Assembly: GCA_005801205.1 (NCBI GenBank)
Contig: SYDJ01000089.1
Span: 1-52,536, forward strand
Length of the DNA stretch: 52,536 nt
Direction: 5' to 3'
Source of the DNA: Gammaproteobacteria bacterium
GTDB taxonomy: Bacteria > Pseudomonadota > Gammaproteobacteria > Pseudomonadales > Cellvibrionaceae
In this document: positions 16,837-24,329 of the stretch, piece by piece
Layout: each line of letters begins with the position of its first letter
Numbering within the stretch: position 1 is the first letter of the stretch
Translations under genes and position numbers: made by a program
The notes under the pieces: generated by a model
Databases searched by the model: none
What the model was told of the DNA's origin: nothing
The model's input: the letters and a program-made list of their open reading frames with translations, nothing else

Positions 16837-17580
16837 ATGTTGTTTCATAGAAAGCTATTTAACTTTGACACACCAGAACTAGAGTCGCTCGCTAAGGGGG
16901 GCCATGAAAAATACCTTACTGCGACTCCATTTCCTCATGCTGTTTTTGATGATTTTTTAACCACCAAAGAAGCAAACTACATTTTTCAAGATTTCCCGCA
17001 ACCAGACTCACCCATTTGGCTGGACTGGCGACAACGAGATACTATGCATCAACCTAAAAAGCAAGGCATAGGTCACGCCTCACGGCTAGAAGGTGTTTCA
17101 CCTTATATATTGAATGTTCTTGCCGCATTTAACTCCTACCCTTTTTTGAACTTTCTCGAAAAGCTCACAGGAATAACGAAACTCCTCCCGGACCCCTATT
17201 TTCACGGAGGAGGTCTTCATCAAATTCTGAGCGGAGGTAAGCTTGCCGTTCATACCGATTTTAATCAGTTAGACGCGATCAACCTGTATCGCAGAATCAA
17301 TGTCTTATTTTATTTAAATAAAGAGTGGAAGGATGATTATAACGGTGCACTAGAACTCTGGAATACGGACATGACTCAATGCGAAGCCTCAATCATGCCC
17401 CTCTTTAATCGGTTGGTTGTGTTTAACACCAATAAGAAATCTTTTCACGGGCACCCCAAGCCACTTAATACACCGGAACATATAACCAGAAAGTCAATCG
17501 CACTTTACTACTATACAGCTCGCCCAAATGAAGACGAGTCTTACGACGCAATAACGGACTGGCAGGAAACAGAAAACTAG
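16837..17580 (+). CDS. 2OG-Fe(II) oxygenase
   Basis: A 247-residue protein on the opposite strand to its neighbours. ATG 16837 is chosen because AGAGG at 16825-16829 gives a good Shine-Dalgarno site 7 nt upstream; the longer reading from 16702 adds 45 residues that do not look like a domain. The double-stranded beta-helix metal site is H139-x-D141 (VHTDFN) with H204 in KSFHGHP, and R218 may bind 2-oxoglutarate. Such enzymes hydroxylate a small molecule, sugar, lipid or protein side chain. Its place between two sulfotransferases suggests work on the polysaccharide or its precursor, but this is inference. Confidence 0.85.
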   Translation: MLFHRKLFNFDTPELESLAKGGHEKYLTATPFPHAVFDDFLTTKEANYIFQDFPQPDSPIWLDWRQRDTMHQPKKQGIGHASRLEGVSPYILNVLAAFNSYPFLNFLEKLTGITKLLPDPYFHGGGLHQILSGGKLAVHTDFNQLDAINLYRRINVLFYLNKEWKDDYNGALELWNTDMTQCEASIMPLFNRLVVFNTNKKSFHGHPKPLNTPEHITRKSIALYYYTARPNEDESYDAITDWQETEN

Positions 17581-17588
17581 CGGAGAAC

Positions 17589-18452
17589 TCATATGCTAGG
17601 GCTATTCGCTCGAATTGACTCCATCAATTCATCAACCTGATCGAGCGAATAAAACGACCATATAGCATCGCCAAAAACCATCAACCGCTTATACAGCTCT
17701 TCCATTACTGGACGATCATAAGCGCTATTACGGCTTGTGCGCGAAAGTATATTGCCTTGATACGAAGTGTTGAGCCTCATACAGCGCCCTATGGATGATA
17801 CATCCTCGACAAACTCTTCATAACGCAGTACTCGCCCTGCAAGCTGCGTTGCAAAGCGCTCACAAAACCACTCTAGGATATAGAGCTGCCGATCTATCCT
17901 GTCGGATATAGACGCAAGTTTTTCCTTAAGCTCAGAACAAAACATCTCACCCGCAGGTATGTGGCCTTGATTAACCGGTAAATCCACCTGATTCCAGCTC
18001 GCCAGCACAGACAAAGGATTCCGCACCACACCAAATACCGGAAATACTTCTGCCAACTCCGGCAACAAGCCTGTAAACAAGGCATTATGCTTGACGACCA
18101 AGGTGAAATTATCGTTCTCAATATGGGCGCTCACATCCATTTCCCCAAGGCTCACATCGATTTGACGCAAACCCGCCAGAGTTGCTGCACCCACTGGATT
18201 ATCAGGTACTTTCCCGTTTTTCAGGCGACTTGTGGCAATCCCCGTTGTTAAGATTTTATTTCGCATACCATGAGCAAAATCCGCAATCTGCGCCACGGCA
18301 AAATCTCGCCCCTTAGACGGGTCAAAATCAGCTGGTGTTAGCGGCTCATGAAGAGCCAAGACATTGGAGTAATCATTGAGAATATGACAACACAGCGTTG
18401 TGCCCGCGCGCGGCAAACCCGTTAGGAGTAAGGTATTCAAATTCTGATTCAC
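17589..18452 (-). CDS. Sulfotransferase-family protein
   Basis: A 287-residue protein starting with GTG 18452, 7 nt after the glycosyltransferase stop. The GTG is needed because the P-loop LLLTGLPRAGTTLCCHIL starts at residue 8. GVVRNPLSVLASWNQV near residue 135 fits the 3'-phosphate binding element, and VLRYEEFVED resembles the conserved segment seen in distant sulfotransferases. It ends 8 bases from the oxygenase stop, on the other strand. It may sulfate the same glycan as the enzyme at 15844. The family is broad, so the substrate is unclear. Confidence 0.8.
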   Translation of the reverse strand: MNQNLNTLLLTGLPRAGTTLCCHILNDYSNVLALHEPLTPADFDPSKGRDFAVAQIADFAHGMRNKILTTGIATSRLKNGKVPDNPVGAATLAGLRQIDVSLGEMDVSAHIENDNFTLVVKHNALFTGLLPELAEVFPVFGVVRNPLSVLASWNQVDLPVNQGHIPAGEMFCSELKEKLASISDRIDRQLYILEWFCERFATQLAGRVLRYEEFVEDVSSIGRCMRLNTSYQGNILSRTSRNSAYDRPVMEELYKRLMVFGDAIWSFYSLDQVDELMESIRANSPSI

Positions 18453-18458
18453 AAAAGG

Positions 18459-19448
18459 TCACTTAAATAGATTTTGAGTGTCGTCAACATGGCTAATATT
18501 AAATTTATGATCAGCCCAAAGCACATCAACTCGTTTCATCAAGGATAGAAACTCACTGCGCTCACGCTGTAACGAAAAATTTTCAACCGTTTTTTTTGCT
18601 TCAGCTTTATAGCGAGATAATAACTCTGCATTATTCAGTATTTCTATGACAGCAAACATTGTCCGACTAATTGACTCTTGATTGTATTCAGGCATTAAGC
18701 AATTAATGCCATTACTGCAAAAGGCCCGATTCCCAATCGCATCTGGCACAACCACCAAATCGCAGAAGTGCATCGCTTCTAATGCGGGCAAATAAAAGCC
18801 CTCTGTTGAGTGAGGCAACAATACTGCCATTCGGCTAGCGGCCATGTGAGCGTACAAATCAGCTCGCGGCACCCACTTATCAACAACCAAAACCCTAAGC
18901 CCTGATAACATCAACGCACTCGCCAATTCAGCAGCCAGCACGGGTTGCTTATTTCCCAAGATCAACACATCCCATTGTTTAATTAGCGATAGCTCTGGTA
19001 GCTCAAGCCCATTAGCGATAGTAAAAACGGGACCTTTAACCTTACCTGTAGCCAGAATGGCATCGCTAACTTGTTGCGCCACACAAATTCGAATAGCAGG
19101 CTGAGTCAAAAATTGATGTACATCCTCAGCGGGATCCGCATGACGAACATGCTGAATTAAGTTGATCACAGGTTGATTTAACGGCCGAGGAGTATTCAAA
19201 TAAAGCGACCAATCCATACCCGCCAAAAATGCATAGTGATAGTTTTTAGGTTCATAGCGAACCGTGGTTTGGTAGTTTGTATTAAACCAAGGATTAGCAT
19301 TATCCCAACGAGTAGCTTCAGAAAAATATATTTCTGGCGAAAATGCCCGGCTCGACTGCAAATGTGCAAAATAGTCAGCTACTTTCTGGTGGCCACCGTA
19401 ATACGCACGTACATCGCGACAAAACAATACCCGCTTAGATCTAGCCAT
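18459..19448 (-). CDS. GT-B fold glycosyltransferase
   Basis: About 329 residues from ATG 19448; a GTG at 19472 in the same frame adds eight residues. The N-terminus RVLFCRDVRAYYGGHQKVAD is like family 4 glycosyltransferases, and the C-terminal half holds the donor-binding region HSTEGFYLPALEAMHFCDLV, with the usual Glu before LPALEAM. It should transfer a sugar in assembly of the surface polysaccharide. It lies directly upstream of, and is probably co-transcribed with, the 17589 sulfotransferase. Donor and acceptor are unknown. Confidence 0.78.
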   Translation of the reverse strand: MARSKRVLFCRDVRAYYGGHQKVADYFAHLQSSRAFSPEIYFSEATRWDNANPWFNTNYQTTVRYEPKNYHYAFLAGMDWSLYLNTPRPLNQPVINLIQHVRHADPAEDVHQFLTQPAIRICVAQQVSDAILATGKVKGPVFTIANGLELPELSLIKQWDVLILGNKQPVLAAELASALMLSGLRVLVVDKWVPRADLYAHMAASRMAVLLPHSTEGFYLPALEAMHFCDLVVVPDAIGNRAFCSNGINCLMPEYNQESISRTMFAVIEILNNAELLSRYKAEAKKTVENFSLQRERSEFLSLMKRVDVLWADHKFNISHVDDTQNLFK

Positions 19449-19529
19449 GTATTGAGATAAGATTCTAAACACTACGCAATCCTAAAGGGCCTTAAATGAC
19501 TATTTAACCATATGAACCAAAACTTATCC

Positions 19530-19548
19530 GCAGACAATATGTGTCTGC
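19530..19548. repeat. Small inverted repeat between the glycosyltransferase and the acyltransferase
   Basis: A 7-bp perfect stem (GCAGACA with TGTCTGC) with a 5-base loop lies in the 164-bp gap before the glycosyltransferase start. No good T-tract follows on either strand, so it is not called a terminator. It could be an operator or simply chance. Confidence 0.35.
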
Positions 19549-19612
19549 TGATTTATTTCATATAAGAGCGGTTGAAGTGTAAATATCTCCACCCATCACC
19601 ACTCGACAAGAC

Positions 19613-20716
19613 TCAGCTTTTCACAAAGCGAATTTTTGCCGTAGGCCGCTCAATGTAAAACCAAGTCACATGAGAGATGCAAATACCTAGTATTAACATC
19701 CACCAAGCTGCAAAAGGTATTTGTGGCATAAAGTATTTTATAAGCGCCACGGATGTTGTATGAAAAAAATACAAGCTATAGCTAATGAATCCTATGTACC
19801 TCAATACAGATAACTCGAACAAACGGCGAAACAAGCCAAACACGTTTACACATGCAAACAACACCAGACTCCATAGACCACCGTACAACAAATATTCCTT
19901 ATGATAGTAATCTAGGGGAATATTTTTACCTGCTATAAAATTGGTAACGGATGGAATTATATACACCAACCCCAAGGCTGCTGCAACTGCGATAATATCA
20001 ATCACCAGCCGAACACTATACTGATTCATAAATGACGATGTTTTTGAATAGTAGTGCAGAGACGCGATACCACACCCCAGAAAGAAAATCCCTATATAGG
20101 GCCCTAAAACTGAGGGATATAATGTCGAGCCATCTTTGGGCCAAATTCGTTGGCTGATAATAATTAATAATAGCGTTGCCACAATTGATAAATAGATATT
20201 ATTTTTAAATATTACGGCATATAGATAAGCCACAAGCGGCAAAAAAAAATAGAATCTAAACTCAACTAATATGCTCCAAGATACGCCCATCCCTTCAATT
20301 AAAAAAATATGATCATATATCTGTTTGATCGAGAGAATATAAGGAATACCTATAGGCTCCGGCAACGAAAAAAGAGTCCACAAATGACCTCCCGTAAAGA
20401 AACAGAAGATTAAGAAAACTATGTATAAAGGATATATTCGAAAAAAGCGTCGTACACAATAGTTAATTAATGGCGCCTTTTTAAACGCGTTAACTCCACC
20501 CTCCAAAAAAGGTAAAGTAAGCAAAAAAGCGCTTAGGAGGAAGAATAAATAGACGCCCTCTTTACCTATTCCCGCAAAATTTAAGAATGGAAGTAAAAAA
20601 AAGCCTTGGTTGCTCGTATGACTGAGAAAAACCAACAATACTGCCAGCCCTCGCAGGCCATCCACAGCATCAATTTGAAAACGCGCATCAGACAACTCTC
20701 TACCACGCAGATGCAT
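19613..20716 (-). CDS. Acyltransferase 3 family membrane protein (OafA/YrhL-like)
   Basis: A 367-residue integral membrane protein with about ten helices. The first carries IDAVDGLRGLAVLLVFLSHT, with the Arg and His of the acyltransferase-3 family, and WSILVEFRFYFFLPL follows near residue 150. Such proteins add O-acetyl or other acyl groups to glycans from the cytoplasmic side. With the sulfotransferases it would be a further decoration enzyme of the surface polysaccharide. The ATG at 20716 fits since the first motif follows at once. Confidence 0.88.
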   Translation of the reverse strand: MHLRGRELSDARFQIDAVDGLRGLAVLLVFLSHTSNQGFFLLPFLNFAGIGKEGVYLFFLLSAFLLTLPFLEGGVNAFKKAPLINYCVRRFFRIYPLYIVFLIFCFFTGGHLWTLFSLPEPIGIPYILSIKQIYDHIFLIEGMGVSWSILVEFRFYFFLPLVAYLYAVIFKNNIYLSIVATLLLIIISQRIWPKDGSTLYPSVLGPYIGIFFLGCGIASLHYYSKTSSFMNQYSVRLVIDIIAVAAALGLVYIIPSVTNFIAGKNIPLDYYHKEYLLYGGLWSLVLFACVNVFGLFRRLFELSVLRYIGFISYSLYFFHTTSVALIKYFMPQIPFAAWWMLILGICISHVTWFYIERPTAKIRFVKS

Positions 20717-20747
20717 TACCTAAACACCCCTACTATTACATTCACAT

Positions 20748-22160
20748 TTAACTTAAAAATGCCTTCAAGCGATTTTTAACAGCAATCAATTCTTTTTTAT
20801 CGCTGAGGTTAAACCATTCATTAGGATCTACTTGGTGATCGTATAATTCTTCGGTGTTGTCCACATAACGAATGTAACGCCAACGCTCATCTATAACAGA
20901 ATCATTGCCTTTCCCATATGTGACAAATGCAGGAGACTTTTTTGTGGTGCTTGGGTTTTTTAACAGCGGAACAAGACTTTCACCACTCAACTTATGATTC
21001 GGCATAGACAAGCCGCAGAGATCAATTAGCGTGGGGTAAATATCCACCAAACTCACAGGTTGATTAGTTGTGCTTTTCGGGGTCGTGACCTTCGGCGCTC
21101 GCATTATTAAAGGAATACGTGTTGCCTGATCCCACAGTGTAAATTTACGCCAGTGAAGCTTTTCACCCAAATGAAATCCGTTGTCACTCCACAAAACTAC
21201 AATTGTATTGTCGGCATATTTCCCTGCATCTAAAGCAGTAATTATTCTACCTAACTGCTCATCAACAAACGTTATTGCAGCCATATAAGCACGAACTGCT
21301 TTTTTCCAATTATCAGATTTCACTACTTGATAATGATCTGAGTTTTCAATGCTTGGCGTCTTTGTAAATGGGCTAGAAAGAGCCATGTTTTTTGCTTCAA
21401 GGGAAACGTCATCCAGATCATCCTCTTTAATCCACGGCAATTTTATTTTATCGAGAGGATATGTATTGAGATACCGCTCCGGCAGATACCACGGCAAATG
21501 AGGAAAGCGAAAACCAACCCCCATAAAAAATGGCTTTTCATAATTACGGGCTAGCGCCTTTACCGCCCAATCTGCAATCTTCACATCGGTAAATTCTTTT
21601 TCATCATCCCCTATCTGCCCCCAATCAAGGGTATCGGAATCGGAAATTCCGCCAGACATTCCGCTTAATGCAGGATTTTGTCTGCGCTGCGAGGGTGGGC
21701 GAGTAAACTGTTCATATTCATCCCACGCATTTATTTGCGGGTAGGTATCGTGAAAAACTTTTCCTCCCGCCAATGCGTAGTATCCGTTGTCTTTAAAATG
21801 CTCTGGCAAGGTACGTATATTGGGCAGAAACTCGCGAAAAGCTTCGTCGCTGTAAATTCCTGATTGATTGGGATACAAGCCGGTAAGCGTATTATTGCGA
21901 GCAGGCATGCACCAAGGAACAGGTGTATGCGCATTGGTAAACAACATTCCTTGCTCGGCAAGCTTATCCAAATTGGGGGTTTTAGCGTTTGGCACACCCT
22001 CACGTAGATGACTCAAACAACCGATCCACGTATTTAGATCATCAATTGCAACAAAGAGTACGTTTGGCTTTCTTACTTTAGAATAATGACGCACCGAACA
22101 ACCATTAGCGGCCGCAGCAAGCCCAAGAATACTCCATTGTACAAATTTTCTACGCAACAT
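20748..22160 (-). CDS. C-type sulfatase (iduronate-2-sulfatase-like), probable Tat lipoprotein
   Basis: A 470-residue arylsulfatase-superfamily enzyme. The N-terminal MLRRKFVQWSILGLAAAANGC has a twin-arginine pair and a cysteine at 21 in a lipobox-like position, so it may be a Tat-exported lipoprotein. The core has metal-binding Asp40-Asp41 and the formylglycine motif C84-M-P-A-R88. LWSDNGFHLGEKLHW and ATRIPLIMRAP match iduronate-sulfatase-like members. It removes sulfate esters and needs a maturation enzyme (none is seen here). A sulfatase next to sulfotransferases suggests editing or turnover of a sulfated glycan, or scavenging of sulfate. Confidence 0.9.
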   Translation of the reverse strand: MLRRKFVQWSILGLAAAANGCSVRHYSKVRKPNVLFVAIDDLNTWIGCLSHLREGVPNAKTPNLDKLAEQGMLFTNAHTPVPWCMPARNNTLTGLYPNQSGIYSDEAFREFLPNIRTLPEHFKDNGYYALAGGKVFHDTYPQINAWDEYEQFTRPPSQRRQNPALSGMSGGISDSDTLDWGQIGDDEKEFTDVKIADWAVKALARNYEKPFFMGVGFRFPHLPWYLPERYLNTYPLDKIKLPWIKEDDLDDVSLEAKNMALSSPFTKTPSIENSDHYQVVKSDNWKKAVRAYMAAITFVDEQLGRIITALDAGKYADNTIVVLWSDNGFHLGEKLHWRKFTLWDQATRIPLIMRAPKVTTPKSTTNQPVSLVDIYPTLIDLCGLSMPNHKLSGESLVPLLKNPSTTKKSPAFVTYGKGNDSVIDERWRYIRYVDNTEELYDHQVDPNEWFNLSDKKELIAVKNRLKAFLS

Positions 22161-22192
22161 ATTACTTATTCACCAAATGTTACTTCTCAGAT

Positions 22193-22222
22193 AAAAAAAG
22201 GGCGCCCTAAGGCACCCTTTTT
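22193..22222 (-). terminator. Rho-independent terminator of the acidic surface protein gene
   Basis: On the - strand the RNA forms a GGGUGCC/GGCGCCC stem with one G-U pair, a four-base loop and A/U flanks, followed by a long U-tract. It begins about 25 nt after the stop codon of the 22249-23604 gene, so that gene is probably transcribed alone and the sulfatase is a separate unit. Confidence 0.88.
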
Positions 22223-22248
22223 CAACACAACCAATTGTTTTTCAACAA

Positions 22249-23604
22249 TTAGATTGAGCCAGAATGGTCGATCAAGTTTACGGTATCAGTAGCCTTGTCA
22301 GACAAGTTCACAGTTGTAGTTGCAGCATCAACGTTTGCTTCTTGAGCAGTTACAGTGATGGTTGCTGCAGTACGAGAACCGCCAGTCAAAGTAACAATGT
22401 CAGTTGCTTTGATGACGATAGTTTCGCCAGCTGGGATAGTGCCAGATGCCTTAGTACCAGCAGTAGCAGTTATGCCAGCTTCAGTGGTGAATGCGAAGCT
22501 GTATGGAGCTGCTTTAGCACTACGGTTAACCAAAACTACACGTTGATTGTAATCAACATAAGTAGTTAGGTAAGGAACTTGGATTGAAGTACCGTTACGG
22601 GTAATTTCGCCCAAATCACCTTCTTCGTCAGCCACTGGATAGTCAGCACCAGACAAAGAAGTATAATCGGTAGCCAATGAGTACGCACCTGGGTTAATGG
22701 TAGTAGCACCATCAACAGTTACATCTACATCAAACTCACCGAAACCTAAGCTGTCTAAGTTATCAGATTCAAGAGCACCAGTATCTTCATCGATAGCCAA
22801 GCCATCAATAGTCCAGTCACCGAAGCTCAAATCACCAGACAATACAACGTTAGACGCTGCGTCATCAATCAACTCGTCTAAGCTAGACACTACAGTACCG
22901 TCAACCAACAATGCATCTGAGTTAGTAAGAGCAAACTCTATTGTACCAATAGTGGTAGATAGGTCGTCAGTTACGAACTCCATAAAGTCGTCAGCTACGT
23001 CAGCTACAGCATTATCAGGAGTAAATACTGCATCCAATACGTTAGATACAGCGATAGCGTTTGCAAATGAAGCTTCAGCCAACTTGTTAGCAGCTACTTG
23101 GTTTACAGCAGAAGCTGGAGTGTCATATGCACTGTATTTAACAGTAACGCCAGCTGAACCGCTTATTTTCAAGTCGGCCAAAGCCAAAGCCAAATCATCA
23201 GCTTGATCGATAATGCCATCAACTGGATCAGCGTCAGCAGTGATTTGGAAAATTACGTATGTACCGTCTACAGCACCACCAGATTGAACTTGAACGCTTG
23301 GCGCATTAGTTGGACCAGTAACAGTCAAGTCCCCAGCATCAACTGTTGATGCAAACTTAGCGTTAGTCAAATCAAAACGAACATAGATTTGGTTGCCAGC
23401 AGAAACACCTGAACCTATAGCAGCTTCAACATCCAACTCATCAGTAGCTGCAGTAACAGTAACGTAGCCAGAAGACAAAGTGGTGATAGCTTCTTTAGCA
23501 TAAACCAAGCCAGTAGTATCACTGTCCAAGTTCAAGGTAGCGAAAGCAGCCTGTGAGGACAAAGCAGCAGCAATAGCCACCGCTAAAATTTTCTTAGAAA
23601 CCAT
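22249..23604 (-). CDS. Secreted acidic protein, candidate S-layer or abundant surface protein
   Basis: A 451-residue protein. The signal peptide MVSKKILAVAIAAALSSQA ends at AFA^TLNL. The mature chain has no cysteine, is rich in Asp, Ala, Thr, Val and Ser, and is predicted to be mostly beta. The C-terminal half has RVVLVNRSAKAAPYSF, GTIPAGETIVIKATDIV and VTLTGGSRTAATITV. Codons are strongly biased to GCT, GTT, ACT and GGC, unlike the sugar genes nearby. Together with a strong AGGAG site 9 nt before ATG 23604, a good promoter and a terminator, this points to high expression. I do not recognise the family for certain. An S-layer protein like those of Pseudoalteromonas and Shewanella is the leading idea; a secreted matrix protein is an alternative. 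Confidence 0.8.
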   Translation of the reverse strand: MVSKKILAVAIAAALSSQAAFATLNLDSDTTGLVYAKEAITTLSSGYVTVTAATDELDVEAAIGSGVSAGNQIYVRFDLTNAKFASTVDAGDLTVTGPTNAPSVQVQSGGAVDGTYVIFQITADADPVDGIIDQADDLALALADLKISGSAGVTVKYSAYDTPASAVNQVAANKLAEASFANAIAVSNVLDAVFTPDNAVADVADDFMEFVTDDLSTTIGTIEFALTNSDALLVDGTVVSSLDELIDDAASNVVLSGDLSFGDWTIDGLAIDEDTGALESDNLDSLGFGEFDVDVTVDGATTINPGAYSLATDYTSLSGADYPVADEEGDLGEITRNGTSIQVPYLTTYVDYNQRVVLVNRSAKAAPYSFAFTTEAGITATAGTKASGTIPAGETIVIKATDIVTLTGGSRTAATITVTAQEANVDAATTTVNLSDKATDTVNLIDHSGSI

Positions 23605-23709
23605 ATGGTTTAACTCCTAATTAGTAAACTTTATAATCAACGTTGATTTGATTGGTCTTGGGGTCCTTGGGTCTGCAAGAGCACTCCCACGATTTAAAGA
23701 CCGACCAAG

Positions 23710-23737
23710 AATATACCCTATCAATTCAATTTATCAA
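23710..23737 (-). promoter_or_regulatory. Sigma-70 type promoter for the surface protein gene
   Basis: Reading the - strand, TTGATA (23737-23732) is followed by a 16-bp spacer and TATATT (23715-23710). Transcription would start near 23703, giving a leader of about 100 nt before ATG 23604. Both boxes match four or five of six consensus positions. Confidence 0.6.
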
Positions 23738-23855
23738 GCCTTAAGTTATTAAAAGCAGACACTTACCAAGGGAAGTGAATGTATTTCACAACCATAATGC
23801 GCAAAAAACGCACACCAAGACTGTAAAACAAACTTCCACAACACCAGCTGAAGAA

Positions 23856-23906
23856 TATTTTATGACGATTTGCGAGTTTGTTATAACTTGCCGCCGTCAT
23901 AAAATA
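23856..23906. repeat. Large perfect inverted repeat with an inner stem
   Basis: A perfect 12-bp inverted repeat (arms 23856-23867 and 23895-23906) encloses 27 bases that can form a second 6-bp stem with one G-U pair. The whole 51 bases would fold as a long hairpin in RNA from either strand. It lies about 120 bp upstream of the -35 box of the surface protein gene. It could be a small mobile palindrome, a regulatory site or part of a small RNA. Confidence 0.65.
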
Positions 23907-24034
23907 GTGCACACAACTAAGGCATTTGCGCTTAACAACAGACATTTGCATGATTTGATATGCTAAAAGCATGCCGAACCTAGAAGACTAGCTGTTTTAT
24001 ATGTCCGCAATGTTACAAAGAACTTTTAACAATG

Positions 24035-24056
24035 TTCGCGGCTGAAGCCGCTCCTA
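24035..24056 (-). repeat. REP-like element, single half site
   Basis: On the - strand the sequence TAGGAGCGGCTTCAGCCGCG, followed by AA, contains a short internal palindrome. It is almost identical to the left half of the paired element at 37531-37584. Such REP sequences occur in many intergenic sites in gammaproteobacteria and are moved by RAYT transposases; none is in this window. Confidence 0.75.
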
Positions 24057-24268
24057 GAGTACAGAGCTTTTATTTAGGTTTATTCTGCTTTTTAAATATT
24101 GGGGCTTGTTTACTCCAAGAGCGCTGGGCTACGTAGATTGCAACCAACATCAGGGTTGTGCGATCTGATGGATTATTATCCGCACTTAGAAGTCGCCCTA
24201 TTATAGGGATTTAATGACGCGAAGGAAGCACTGTTTTGGGGTTTGTTGTTATGGCACAAATGATGGGC

Positions 24269-24290
24269 AAAAAACTCATCTAATGAGTTT
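24269..24290 (-). terminator. Rho-independent terminator downstream of gspD
   Basis: A perfect 8-bp stem (AAACTCAT with ATGAGTTT, three-base loop) followed on the - strand by a run of T lies about 40 nt after the gspD stop. It is well placed to end the type II secretion operon. Confidence 0.8.
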
Positions 24291-24329
24291 AAAGCAGCCC
24301 CCATCCGTTGGGCACATTTTGTTCCACAA

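Larger units (their letters stand above)
23605..24329. other. Intergenic region between the surface protein gene and gspD
   Basis: 725 bases without a convincing gene. It holds a promoter for the surface protein gene, a 5' leader of about 100 nt with a possible TTGGTC/GACCAA stem, a large inverted repeat at 23856-23906, a REP-like half site at 24035-24056 and the gsp operon terminator near 24269. Two short overlapping frames at 23763-23972 look like chance. I see nothing else in 24060-24260. Confidence 0.7.

Noticed and set aside
22697-23206. 169-residue + strand open frame opposite the surface protein
   Set aside because: Shadow of a gene with strong codon bias; no ribosome site or recognised domain.
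23763-23972. Two overlapping short frames in opposite directions
   Set aside because: They share the same bases around the inverted repeat, and neither has a ribosome site or domain.
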